From assembly GCF_012489685.1 (NCBI RefSeq), contig NC_080045.1:11805648-11869647 (forward strand): a stretch of 64,000 nt of DNA. The letters are read 5' to 3'. The position numbers were made by a program, and so were the translations under genes. Below, one piece after another: positions 22,132 to 34,122 of the stretch; the stretch's first letter is position 1, and each line of letters opens with the position of its first letter. Under the pieces are notes generated by a model that saw only the letters and a program-made list of their open reading frames with translations, was not told where the DNA came from and made no database searches. Origin of the DNA: Lotus japonicus (taxonomy: Eukaryota; Streptophyta; Magnoliopsida; Fabales; Fabaceae).

Positions 22132-22899
22132 TTCAAAAAATAAAAGATAAACTACTAGAAGATTAAGAGTTAGTAATGGTTTGAATGTTCCAAAGTGTTT
22201 ATAAAAACAATACTAATAACTAGCTCAGTGTTCTACTCTCTTGTTGTTTTACTCTTCTGCAAAGAAAATCTCCTTCCCCATTAAATGGTTTTTCCCTTTC
22301 TTTTAAACTTTACACTCAGTTCCTCCACATGAGTTTTATTCTCATTTACATTCATCCTTCATTATATTAAGCATGTCTATAATCTATATCAGTTTTACAT
22401 ATCCTGTTAATCATGTTTGTTTAAGTTTTTTAGTTTGACAGATCGTGCTGAACAATAGATCTGAGACGAGACATAATGTTGTTCGTAGTCGAGCTGAGTT
22501 TTCAGATATTTTTATATTCTCGTCCTAGCCGGTTAGCTTTAGCATTCAGTCAATTATGAGTCTATTGGGATGATCAGGGCAATGGTAGGGCAAGTGTCAT
22601 TCAGGATGACCGGAATAGAGGTCATAAACACAGGATGACAGTAGCCGCGTCAGAGGTTTTTGAGAGAGAGCATAAGGTGTATTGAGAAAGAAACTATTAG
22701 GGTTCGAGTACTCATAAGTCAGTTAGTAAATTGGGGATTTCGTTTCCAGTATTAAATAAAGACTTATATAAACAAACACATTCAAGAGATTTTAGTTTAG
22801 TTGACAAGTGGAAGCAAGGTAAGTGCAACTCCTCCCAGGAGTCCCAGGATCGAATCCCCCTCTAGTCACAAATCTAATTTTACAATGAATTTTAACGCG
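22132..22899. other. Intergenic, unassigned repeats
   Basis: No gene recognised. A phrase around ATGTTGTTCG near 22.48 kb recurs near 23.25 kb, so some repeat may span the CACTA end, but it cannot be defined. Confidence 0.4.
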
Positions 22900-23133
22900 A
22901 ATTAGCGACGGAAATATTGGTCACAAAAATAGCGACGAATTATTAATTGATGAATTTCTTAGAATAGCGATGAAACAGTTTGTCACAAACATTTCAGTCT
23001 CTAAATCGGTCACTACCCATTTAGATTTGGAGGGAGTAAAAAAAACCTTAATTCGGTCACAAAATCGGTCACAACTGTGACCGAAATAATTCGATTACTA
23101 AATCGGTCACTAAACGGCGAATTTCTGGCAGTG
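22900..23133. mobile_element. Right end of a CACTA (En/Spm) transposon
   Basis: The segment ends TTTCTGGCAGTG at 23133; as reverse complement this is CACTGCCAGAAA, a CACTA-type terminus. It is preceded by many subterminal repeats in both orientations: ATCGGTCACTA, GTCACAAA, GCGACGGAAA and AGCGACGAAT. No matching left end or transposase was found in the window, so this is a fragment or solo end. Confidence 0.65.
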
Positions 23134-25319
23134 AAAGGTGTAATGCCAAATATTATGAATCATTTAATAAATAAAATCAATTCAAGATGCAGTGAAAGCG
23201 GTTCAGGATGAAAAAGTTAAAATCAACGTTTGAATTTGAGATGAGTAATGTTGTTCGCAGCTGAGACAAGATGTTCAAGTATTTGTATTTGGTCAATCAT
23301 TTAAGCTCTGAAAGTTACACCGTTTGTGCATGATCAATTTGTTCATTCAAATATAGCCACCTTTTCAATTTTTCATCTTGTTCTAGATTTCACACTTGTT
23401 TGTATTTCTTTTTTAAATTTTAATTTAGGGGGAATGTTCTAGAGCGTCATCTCCTTCACATTTCCCTTTAAAATCACGTCATTCAGGCTTACCATTTTTC
23501 ACGCTAAACTTTTGCATTCCAATCCATCCTCAAAATTTATGGGGAGTGGGCTCTTATTTGAGTTTAAGTTTCGCTGGTTGATCATCCACCTTCCATTCTC
23601 CATCCCTTATATGTTTTTCCTTTCTTATGTATATGCTCATCTTCTTTATTCTCTTTCCTTATTTTTAGTTACAATTGTTTAAATTCGTTTATTGGAGTAA
23701 AATGCGAGCAAGAGTAGTAATAGTAGTAACTCAACATAAAACTCACTATAGAGGTATCTCATTCCTTTCTCTAGACTATGGAACTACTTTCATTCATCTT
23801 GAAGGATTTAGAAAGACTTTCTAAAAAATTCCACCAATACTTAAGCAAAGAAATATCAGAAGAAGATTCGTTTGTAAAGGCACTCTATCTTATAGATTCT
23901 AGATCCCAACTTCATTGAAGGAAAAAAGATTGTGGTCCTGAGGCAGTCCATTGCAAGATCGTCCCATCGATCACGATGAACTCACGGTTCAGGAAGGTGA
24001 AGATAAAGGCATGACGAGTACTCAATAAAGACACACTTTACCTTCATGGCTCAGGCAGAGGGTCTTATGGACGGGTCAAGGGCAACCAAATTAAAGACTT
24101 GTTCATACTATGTCTTAATTAAGGCGAGTCATCTCACAAGGTAGTCCATTCTCCAAAGCGCATCCATGGGACCCGAAGAGCAAATGATCCATCGACATAT
24201 TTTAGGGTGGACTTTAAACCCAGTGAACGATTTCCAATCCAATGAATGATTCATCCATACAACAAGTTGGACTCTCACTCTCTAAGCGGTCTACTTGTTG
24301 AGTCATTTATTACTTTGTAACCCTTTGTCTACGCTTGGGTCATTTTTGTCTAAGGCCCATGCTTTAGGGTTAGGGTTATGGTTATATTTTTCCTACTATA
24401 CAAGAAAAAAATATTCATTGTGATTAGGCATGTCCATTTGATATACTAAATGACAACTAGGTTTTGGAACATTAAGTTTGAAGGTGTTCCGGCCTAGTTG
24501 TGTCTTTCGTTTAAGCAACATGAACATATTGGGTGTACACGGGTGTTCTAAGGAGTAAATGTACATTTCAACGTAGGTCTAAGAAGGAAGATTGTTTAAA
24601 AAAAATTAAAACCAATACTTTAATTAGCCTTATGACATATTTCTTAATAAGTGTGATTGTCTAAAAAGGGTCATATAATTAGAGTCTGATGAAGTGTATG
24701 AATTTATTTCATAATAAAATATGGCATCTCAATGCAAAAAGGTTGTGTTGTTCGTGGATTAGATTGAGTCAATTTTGAAAAGAAAAATCATCTAATTCAA
24801 TCTCAACAATTTTTTATTTTATCAACAAATAGATTTGTCTCTAAATTTAAATCTAATCTGGTACAATCTAGTGGTTTGGAGTGGAATGAACTTTTTATTT
24901 TAGTATAACTTTTCTCCTTTGAAGTTGTAGTGTATAAATCCTTAAAATGCGATCAATACAACGATAAATAATCTATAGCTTCAAAATTATAACACAATCA
25001 AAAAATTTATAAATTATAATTACATGTGATCACCTCGATGCATATTCGTTCAAATAATTACTTAAAACTCTTTTTACTCAAATATATTTTTATAAATAAG
25101 CACATGTCATATGAAAATTATGTAAGTATGAATAGTATGATATGTGCATAAATAAAATTCTATATATTTGCAAATATTCGATTTATATTCGATTAGTTCA
25201 ATTTTAAAAATCAAAATTGAATTCCAAATCTAATCTGATCCAATAAAAAGTTTTGAATTTTCTGATTTTTGGTTTTTTAGGTATTTGGTCTGATTGGATT
25301 TTGGTTTTAGGATTGTGTT
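23134..25319. other. Intergenic DNA, probable decayed retrotransposon
   Basis: No gene is supportable. The GC-richer part at 23.87-24.35 kb, with phrases such as GGCAGTCCATTGCAAGATCG, looks like a decayed LTR or untranslated retrotransposon sequence, but it has no recognisable protein. The rest is AT-rich. Confidence 0.4.
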
Positions 25320-25740
25320 CTTCCTGAAGTAAAAGAACGGAGTTCTCCTTGGTCTCTGCGGCGGAGCAAGGCCAAGAGTGGCTTTGAGTGTTGGTGGTGC
25401 TAGTCCATAACGTAGGGTGTACTTGTAGAAAACACTCCAACACTCAGGTTAGTGAGGCAGAATGGAGAGAATCCCTGAGTATTAAGAATGCTAGAATGAA
25501 TAACATGTCATGTAAATGAACGACCACATATGTATTTATAGGATCAGGGCTTTAGGCACCTATGCAAATGTATGTGAAGTTTCCATGCAGGAGCTTCTGA
25601 GCGTATGGTTGGATCTAGCTGGGCCTCTTTGCTTTCTTGAGTGTATCTCAACCTTCATGCGACCGCTAGGACACTTGCTGGGATGAGATTTTCTTTTATT
25701 GAGTCATCCAGCTTGCCCTTATGACATTCGCCTAAGTACA
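25320..25740 (-). mobile_element. LTR-like fragment
   Basis: Read on the minus strand this stretch has a TATAAATA box (about 25541-25534) followed by a leader and a segment with AGTGTTTTCTACAAGTACACC that looks like R-U5 sequence of plant retrotransposons. No second LTR, primer-binding site or coding domain is visible nearby, so it may be a solo LTR. Class uncertain. Confidence 0.35.
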
Positions 25741-26279
25741 AATCATTTGGGTCGACTTAGAAGTCGACCGAAACAATTTAGTTTTTCAGCTTTTGTTAGA
25801 TTTGGTTTGTTGTGAACACCCCTACAAAAACGTACGAAACTACTCAATTTTTAAACAGGTAAAAAAAATCACCTTTGACTAATTTGTTTTAATTATACTT
25901 TTTTATTTAACCTTGTTATTAAGCGGAGCACAAGGTGACACGACATCTACGTGGCGCACACATGGATATCTACTTTACATATTAAAGGTCAAGCACACTC
26001 GGTTAGTTTTTAGATGTCCCTCTAGCGAAAAGAGTGCGGTCTATTTGATTACAGTTTTTGAAAACTAATTTCTATTTTAGATGTTCGTCTAACAAACCCT
26101 TAATTTTTTTTACATTTTAAGGACCCAAATCACACATTTTAAACATATTCAGGGATCAACATTGCAAAATCATAATAGATGAAGAACGAAAAGTGAAATT
26201 ATGAAAAAGAAATGGTTTGATAAACCCAGAGAAATGAAACCAGGCAAAGTTCCACACAAAGGAGGGGCATTATCAATTC

Positions 26280-28612
26280 ATGTCTCCCGCCACGGCCACT
26301 CTGGCGCTAGCGCCACCATTATCCCTCGCCGCGAGTTCGGAGGCGCGTCCTCCACGGCGGACCACCACCGTACGAGCCAACAAGAAGCAAACGCAGGGCG
26401 TCGTCGGTTTCGGCGGCGGGAAGAAGGAAACATCCTGGAACTGCGTGGAAGGTTGTGGAGCCTGCTGTAAGCTCCAAAAGGGTCCTTCGTTTCTCGCCCC
26501 AGAAGAAATTTTCACCGACCCTTCACATGTTGAGGTCCATTTCGCACTTTCTCATGAAATTTCCACCCTGCAAGCTTACTATGTAGATTAAGCTATGAAC
26601 ATTTTGTTTGTTGTGTGTATAGTGAATGATTTGTTTGTTTGTCTTTGACTGAAATTGTCTTTGTGATTGATGAATTTCAGCAATATAAAAGCTTGATTGG
26701 TCCTGATGGATGGTGTATTCATTATGAAAAGAGTACCAGGAAATGCTCCATTTACTCTGGTCATTATCTCACTCTCACTCTCAGTTTTGAATGTTTTATA
26801 GTGGGAATGCTAATAGCTTTGGAGTTTAACTTGTCCTGTTTGTTTTATAGAGCGTCCATATTTTTGTCGTGTGCAGCCAGAGGTATTCAAATCTTTGTAT
26901 GAAATTAAAGAGAAGAGGTTTAACCAGGAGGCCTGCAGGTGCATCTTTCTTCCCACTTACTTTTTAATTTAGTATGGTTTCAGGTGCAGGTTTTGGATCT
27001 GCGTTTAAACCTCTTAGAATCACTTATCATCTCACGAAAGCTGTGATAGTGTGTTTAGATCAGCGTTAGCAGAAATGATTAAGGGCAGAATTGATTCTAT
27101 AAAAATTATGTATGCTAAAAGTGAGTTAAAATGATGATTTATGAAAAAGTGGTTTTTGTTGGGTAATGTTTTGAAATTCAGTCATAAAATCTCAGAATTG
27201 ATTGTGTTTAATGCAAAAGTGAGTATTTGTTGTGGCAAGTGGATCAATTTTACTGACACTACAAACTATCATGTCGACTGGTTAGAATTGATGTTAACCT
27301 AGTAGAATTGATTCTATAAAGTTAATATTTTTCCAAGCATACTCTTTGTTGTTTCTCTCATAATTATTTCTGCCTCCAACCTGTTAAACCACAGGTTTCC
27401 ATACACACACTCAGCTGAACTGAAATCTGAAATTGTTTCCTGAAAAAAGAAGAATCAATTTGTTTGGTGTTTAATATTGGTATGATTGCTAGTGACCTTA
27501 AGGAGTATAATGGGGATAACAATGTTATATGTATTTCATGACACTGGGACAATTTTGGCTTTCTATTTGAACTAACATTTAAAGCTGTCACAAGGCGTTA
27601 GCAGTTTGAGATTGTGTATCTCCTTACTTCAAGCTGCATGAGGTGAGCTGTGAGTCAAGATTTGCTTAAGACGCTTACTTTGTTTGGAATTTCTGTTATC
27701 AAGCTTTTGTGGGATAGTTCTCTCTGGTTGGAATACAGGGTCAATGATAGACACAATAAAGTAAACAGTAGTAACTTTTCCCTTTACTATTGGGTTGTGA
27801 ACTTGTGACTAGTGTGTTTGGATGTGCACCTGGCGCACACTTCAAAGCACTCTAATTCAAAAGCTACACAATGTAGCTTGTGATTTAACGTGATTTTCTG
27901 CCTAGACGTGGGAAGTCAAACCAAACACCTACTAAGTGGGTTTAGTATGACATGCAGTTTGGTTCACATCATAATTTTCTTAAGAAATTGCGACATTTTC
28001 CATTGAAGTGGCTCTGAGGTTTGAGCCTTAGAGTTAGAGGTATCAACTGATAGGTACTAGGGGTTAGTTAAGAAGTGTTAGTAGTTTGTTAGTGAGTTAG
28101 AGGGTTGGTTAGGCATGTTGCCTCTAAATAAGAGGGAATAGAGAGCATTAGCGATCATCTTTTGTATCATTTGGGAATTGGGTTTGGTAGAGAAGTTGGG
28201 ACTCTCTTGTATCTCTCTGATTCCCCATTTAGGGATTAGGGTTCGTTTGAATATTATCAGTTTCTTGGCTGGTTCCTTTCATCAACATCACTCCTTACGG
28301 TAGAGAATAATTTCATATACTACTTCTGCCAAGGCTAGCACAGTTAAATTCTGAATTTTGCTGAAGCAGAAGTCTTATTTAAAATTATGTTACTTTTTTT
28401 CCAACTTTTCTTTGTAACTTCTATTCAATTTATATTGCACTAAAACAAGCACAACATTTTCCTTGAAACAAAGACACCCTAAATCTGTGTTTCTTATCCA
28501 ATCCTCTTTTTTTTCTTGTAGATTCTGCCAGGACACAATTAAGTCAATTTATGGTTCCAATTCAAAGGAGCTTTCTAATTTCAACAAGTCAGTGAGAAGC
28601 TCTTCTAGTTAG
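26280..28612 (+). CDS. Plastid-type Cys-rich zinc/iron-chelating domain protein (YkgJ/UPF0153-like), 4 exons
   Basis: Exons 26280-26534, 26681-26759, 26851-26938 and 28522-28612, all with GT-AG borders. The total of 513 nt gives 170 residues with consistent phases. Residues 1-33 are rich in Ala/Ser/Arg/Thr, as in a chloroplast transit peptide (inference). The core begins with WNCVEGCGACCK, the CxxxCxxCC signature of the putative zinc- or iron-chelating family (PF03692). It continues with GPDGWCIHYE, RKCSIYSERPYFCRVQPEVF, NQEACRFCQDTIKSIYG and a Ser-rich end. The eight or so Cys are those conserved in plant members. The biochemical role is unknown; metal binding is expected from the Cys pattern. 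The third intron is 1.58 kb and holds MITE-like repeats. Open frames running through introns 1 and 2 are not coding. Confidence 0.88.
27060..27345. repeat. MITE-like repeat in intron 3
   Basis: The phrase AGAATTGATTCTATAAA occurs at both ends of this part (about 27091 and 27304) and GAATTGAT recurs inside. The block looks like one of the AGAATTGATT-rich MITE families common in legume introns. Borders and target duplication could not be fixed. Confidence 0.35.
27805..27935. repeat. Short MITE-like element in intron 3
   Basis: Left end GTGTTTGGATG and right end CAAACCAAACAC form an imperfect inverted repeat around about 110 bp, flanked by CTA on both sides. Such GTGTTTGG ends are common in plant MITEs. 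The superfamily is not certain. Confidence 0.4.
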
Positions 28613-30246
28613 ATTTTGCGACCTTTGGATTCTTAATCGTGCAAGATCATTTTCTGGTAAACCTTGATACGCTGGCTGCAGTTCTCTTTTTTGTATTGTA
28701 AGTTCTGACATTTGGCTTCTTGAACTGACACAGCTATTGCTTGAAACTACAAATTAGAAGCTAACAGCATTTTAAAAGATAGCTATAGTTTGCAGTGAAC
28801 TATTTGGTTATTATTGTCTGTTCTATTCTTGGAATCATTGATCATTGGAAATTTAACTAGTTAGTTTTTCTACATCTAATTTTTATTTATAATTTCTATA
28901 TCTAATTTTGGGCTAACTATCAGTAAAACTAACTAGTTAGAGGCTAGTCTGTACCGAAAAAACCATGTAATGATAACTAAAGTTCATCTATTTAGAAATT
29001 TTTGTCAACATAAGAGATAAGGCATGTGTGGATCACATGGATTTAGGTCCTGGAAAGTACTACTTTAGAAAGTTAAGTCAAAGTGGACAACACTAATGAG
29101 AAAAAAAGTTAAGTCAAAGTGGACAACACTAATGAGAAAATTAAGAGAGTGGTTTCCAATAAATCATATTTTTTGCTCCAGCTGCTTGACCCTAGTGAAC
29201 TACATTTTACAAATTCTTGATTTGTGGAGGCAAACTCTTTCTTGAAACTTGTTGAGTACACTAACAGAAGTTATTCCCTGAAATTTTTCAGATGCCAATG
29301 GTTTGACTGAATGTGAATTACATACTTAATGGAATGAATTCTCCACACAATGCATCTGTTTAAGCCTTTCAAGCACTGTGCTATGATCCTCTTGATGAAG
29401 CACATTTACTCTGTTGGGATTCTTATGTTGTCAAAAAACAACTTCCTTTGAAAATTAAATATTACTCTCTCATGCTGCTCCTACAGTGCTACGGTGATGA
29501 AATGCTTGCATGGATTATCATGGTTGATGTCTTGTATACCAGGTCTTAGCTTCTCTTCGGGTCTTGCAGAAGCAGCTGAAGGTCACAATTCAAAGCATCA
29601 CCTGCTACTGTGATCGCTAAGTTCTTAGCGCTCAGAAATATGATCTTGATAGTTTATAAAATATAAGTGTGAACTGATCTATGGTTTATAGAATAAGTCA
29701 TGCCCATATCATGGATGCTATTTCTCACTTACATGACATTATTTTTAATCTCTAAATTATACGAATACTACCAACGTGATTACTGGGAACATCTAGTGCT
29801 AAAGCGCCAGATATATCATCAATATCATAATACGATTCTGCAAAAATTAAGATGATGAAAAGGTAAGATGGCTGCAAAAATTATGTTGGTTATCACTTAT
29901 CTAGAGTCGGTATCAGCATGACTGCGAGTATTACTCTTCACGTGTTATGAAAAATGAAATGAGTGAAGATGATATGCTACCGATGTTAGGAGGTGCTACA
30001 ACACAGAAAGCAGTGTTGCTCAAAATCCTAATGCCAATAAAAATATTGGTCATTTGCCACTTATTAAATTTTGTTTGTATTCCTACTTGATTGCTGAGAA
30101 AGTCTAAGAATATGAAGTACAACATAGCCCTGTGTTTTATATACAGGTAGATATGACTATCAACAACTTTCTTTCCACTTTGATAATATCTCCTATGGAT
30201 CGGGAGGGTTACGTGTCAAACTAGAAGAAAATAATCTCATCCTTTT
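28613..30246. other. 3' flank and intergenic DNA
   Basis: The 3' UTR of the Cys-rich protein gene is followed by AT-rich DNA without a recognisable gene. A 30-bp unit (AGTTAAGTCAAAGTGGACAA...) is repeated twice with a 36-bp period at 29071-29136. Confidence 0.55.
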
Positions 30247-30424
30247 TCATTACAAAACTAGTAAGTTACCGTGCTGTTGCACGGGTCGCGGTCCGGACCG
30301 CGATCAATTTAACTAAACAATTCATATTTAAAATTATTTAAATATAAAGATAAATTGCTTTTTTGAATAAAGCAATTACAATATATGTTTTAAAAATTAT
30401 GCTGGAATTTTTAAAAAATTATTA

Positions 30425-31680
30425 CTTTTGTTAGCATAGATATTTTCCCCGTTGATTAATTAATTATTTATTTAAACATTAAAAAAATAATTTAATAGTT
30501 ACGAATATAATTAAAATTATAATGAAATTGTTTATAGAATCATTGACAAATAATTATATATTAAAATTTAATGTAAATTAATATTGTATAATTGAAGATA
30601 TAATTAATCTCTATATAATATAAAAATTTACTATGTAAGGTTTTTTCAAATTATAGGTTTTATTAGCATAGATATTTTTCCCCATAGATTAATGAAATTG
30701 TTTATTTTTTTGAAACTGAAATTTTTTGTTTAAACATTGAAAAATAATTTATTAGTTAACCATAATAATTTAAATGATAGTGAAATTAGTTATTTAAGAT
30801 TTGAAAATTTATTTTTTAATAAAAGTTAATGTAAATTAGCTCCTAATTAGAAATGAAGATATAACTAATCACTATATAATATGAAAATTCACTATGTAAG
30901 AAATATCTAAAAAATATAATTTTTCTTAGCATAGATATATACCCCGTTGATTAATGAAATTAATTATTTAAACATTGAAAATTAATTAATTTAAATAATT
31001 TATTAGTTAACCAACATAATTTAAATTATAATGAAATTATATATATATACATTTTTCAACATTAATTTTATAATAAAATTTAAGTAGTTTAAATCTTTAT
31101 GAATGAAGATATATCAATCTCGATATAATATAAAAATTTACCATGTAAGGATTTTGAAAATTATAATTTTTGTTAGCATAGATATTTTTCCCCTTGACTA
31201 ATGAAATCGTTTATTACTTTATTTCAACATTTAAAAGTAATTTGTTTAAATAATATTTAGTTAACCAAAATATTTTAAATGATACTGAATTTTTTTTTTT
31301 CAAAAAAATGACAATGAAATCATTTTTAAAATTACGTGGCTTGTTGGCAAAAGACGTGGGGTTAGAGTTTGAGGGAAATGATATTGATGCTATTCGGGGT
31401 TTGGAAAAGTTGTATGAGGATTATTTCGAGACTTGATTTTCGTTTGTTTCTCTCGGGCTTTGTTTTTTGCTTTTTGTTCGGGTTGTGATTTTTTCGGCTT
31501 AGAGAGGTTTCTTTTGTTCGTCGGGTGTCTCTTTTATTGGGGTCTCTCGCCCCCTAAGAGCTTGTTCTTAGGGGTTTTTTTGTGGATAATAATATATAAT
31601 CCTATATTTAAAAAAAAATCATTTTTAAAAATTTATTGTTTCATTTAGCATATATATATCTTCCCAATTGATTGAATAAA
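30425..31680. repeat. Diverged AT-rich tandem units within the Helitron-like element
   Basis: A core TTAGCATAGATAT plus CCCC and GATTAATGAAAT recurs at 30431, 30663, 30926, 31173 and, more diverged, 31645. Each is preceded by a phrase like ATATAATATAAAAATTTACTATGTAAG. The period is about 230-265 bp. The copies differ at many positions, so the array is old. Confidence 0.65.
31332..31615 (+). mobile_element. 5'-truncated LINE insertion with 15-bp target duplication
   Basis: The 284-bp insert ends in an A-run and is flanked by the same 15-bp sequence, AAATCATTTTTAAAA (31317-31331 and 31616-31630). It begins in the last part of an RNase H-like domain (LLAKDVGLEFEGNDIDAIRG) and then shows a T/G-rich 3' tail typical of plant L1 elements. 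This is the classic product of target-primed reverse transcription. It sits between two tandem units of the Helitron-like element. Confidence 0.85.
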
Positions 31681-34122
31681 TGATTTATTTGAAAAATGAA
31701 AAACATACTATTGAAATAATTTATTAGTTTTGTTTTGAAAAAAAAAATATTAGTTATGAAACATAATTTAAATTGTAATGAAATATTTAATGATTGAAAA
31801 AAAAATTCAAAAAAATCTATTGTAAATTAACTTTATGTTAATCATGATGTATCTAATCTATATATAAAATAAGATTTCATTAAGTAAGATTGTTTTTTAA
31901 GAGAAAAAGTGTTTAGTCACTACTTCAATTCACTTTATTTTATTTTGCCCACTTTGTACAAAAGGCTTTTATTTTCCCAATTTGTACAAATTTATCAAAA
32001 AAAAAATACAAATTTAAAATTACATGAGAGTTTCATACCAAATAGCGCAACTCCTAGAAAAATCACTATAAACCAGATAATACACAACTTTAACCAAGAC
32101 GATAGGACTTGACTAAATAAATGGAATATTGCATTTAGAGTGATGGGCTGTATCAAAACAATATATGGAATGTAAAAATTAAAACTCAAACAACAAAATT
32201 AAGCATTTAAAGATGTTAAATGCTATACATAAGGTTGTAGCCTTTGCCTATAATAGGTCTTGTTTTACGAAAGCAAAGTGGTCAATCAACTGCTTTAATA
32301 GGTCTTGCCCAGTGATAAAAGTTAAGCTTAGTCTAACTTCTAGTGAAGACACATCTAAGGGTGTTAAAGCATAAATATTCCTGAGACCAGAGATAAAGCC
32401 ACCTAGTCCAACAAAGAAAGCAAGTCAAAGAATATATCAGTAATAAATTACAACATAGATGAAAGCAATCCAGGCTGATTTTTCTCATCCTTGAAAATAC
32501 TCTTACAACAAAACTACCCAACTAAAGTATATAAAAACAGTTTGAAATTTGTATAAAACTTTCAGTGGACAATTTACAAATGGACAATTTACAAATGCTC
32601 TGAAGCCAGCAATTAGATAGTAACAGTATGCTTTGTATAAAAGTGTTGCAAATGTCATAGCTATAGTAGGTATATTTACCTAGAAACTTGTGAAAGAAAT
32701 TGTTACAATTTAGACTTCCATTTGCAACTAAATAAGGTCACAAACTGTAACTATAATTGCTATTAAGAATAGGATGAAACTTGATCAATTATAGTGAAGA
32801 AATAGCAAGTAATTTAACTGGGTTAGGAAATAGAGAACCCTCTTTGAATTTGATATTCAACTCCATCATCTGCCACTTTGAAAACAACATAAGCTCCAAA
32901 TCGTTTATTAACTTTGTTAAGAATTAAGATAAATCAATTAAATTCTCTCAATCTTTCAAGCATTACATTAAATAGTTGTTAAGATCGTTCTTGTCAAAGA
33001 TAGTTTGAAATGTATCATAAGCACTTCAATCACAAAATGGTTAAATCTGGAAAGGATCACATCAATATACAGACATATGCACAAAATAGTGAGACTGAAG
33101 AAGCTTTGTCTGAAATAGGTCAAATCTGAAATAGAACAAAAAAAATCAAAGCTTTGTCTTCAAAATCTGATAGTACAGAAAAAAGGTCAAAGCTTTGTTA
33201 TCAAAGAAAGCAATAAGTCAAGACACAAAAGAAGAACGCAAAAGAAATAGCAGATCTAGCTAAAGATCTAACAGTTGTGCTGGAATATTGGATATCCATG
33301 GAAACAATTTATGAAAGAGGAATTGCAAACATACTCTTTTTTACGCTCTTTAACACACTCCTTACTATTGATATAGTTTATGAAAGTCAACATCTTTATC
33401 ATGTCATTGACCACATGCCAAACATTTTGTTGAAATTTTTCAAAAATTTAATCATAATCATAAAGAGGGAAATGATTACATTTCCCCGTTTCTGAAGTCA
33501 TATTTGTTAGTACTTAATAGAGGAAAAAAGAAGAATGGTGGCAGTAGAAAGCGAAAGAATGAGGAAGAACAACAACAGAGGAAGAACAAAAGAAAAATAG
33601 CAGGGAAAAAAATAAAAATCAAACCTTGATGTGTTACCTCTTATGGAGAAGACAGAGGAAGAACAACAACAGCTTGATTTTTGTTTTCCTGTCAAATGGT
33701 AAGCCTAATTTGAGAATGAGATAGATTACAGAGGAAGTAAAAATAAAAGCGTTGAAGCAAGCTACTTCAAACAAATGAGTGTAGAAGAGGAGCAGTGAAA
33801 CATGATGAGAATGAGAGTATACTAAATTGGGAAGATGAACTCCACACCACAGCTCAAGGAAAAGAAAGGCAGAGAGAGAGAAGGAGGGAAATACAGAAAT
33901 AGGAGTAGCAAGATTTGAGGGATTAGGACAATTTTGAATTTTGAAAAAGAAAGAAATGTGAAAAGCTAAAATGAGCGGGATTTTAAATTGTAGTAACTTT
34001 TTCAACTTTTTCTAAGTAAAGGAGAGCATGACACGTGGCCAGTAAGGTCTTCTTTTCTTAGAGTATATTGATTTTGTGGTTAACTATGTCTATACACTAT
34101 ACTTTGTTTTCTATCATTATCA

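Larger units (their letters stand above)
30247..34065 (+). mobile_element. Helitron-like element, AT-rich
   Basis: The left end reads TCATTACAAAACTAG, followed within 20 bp by a hairpin CCGTGCTGTTGCACGG and the palindrome CGCGGTCCGGACCGCG. The second element at 48063 starts the same way (TCATTTAATAGAACTAG, then CCCGTGCGATGCACGGG). The right side contains GACACGTGGC near 34031, also present near the right side of the other element. A 5' TC, a CCGTGC/GCACGG hairpin near the 5' end and no inverted repeats fit plant Helitrons. No Rep/helicase is present, so it is non-autonomous. The 3' CTRR end and hairpin were not resolved; the right border is approximate. Confidence 0.42.
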
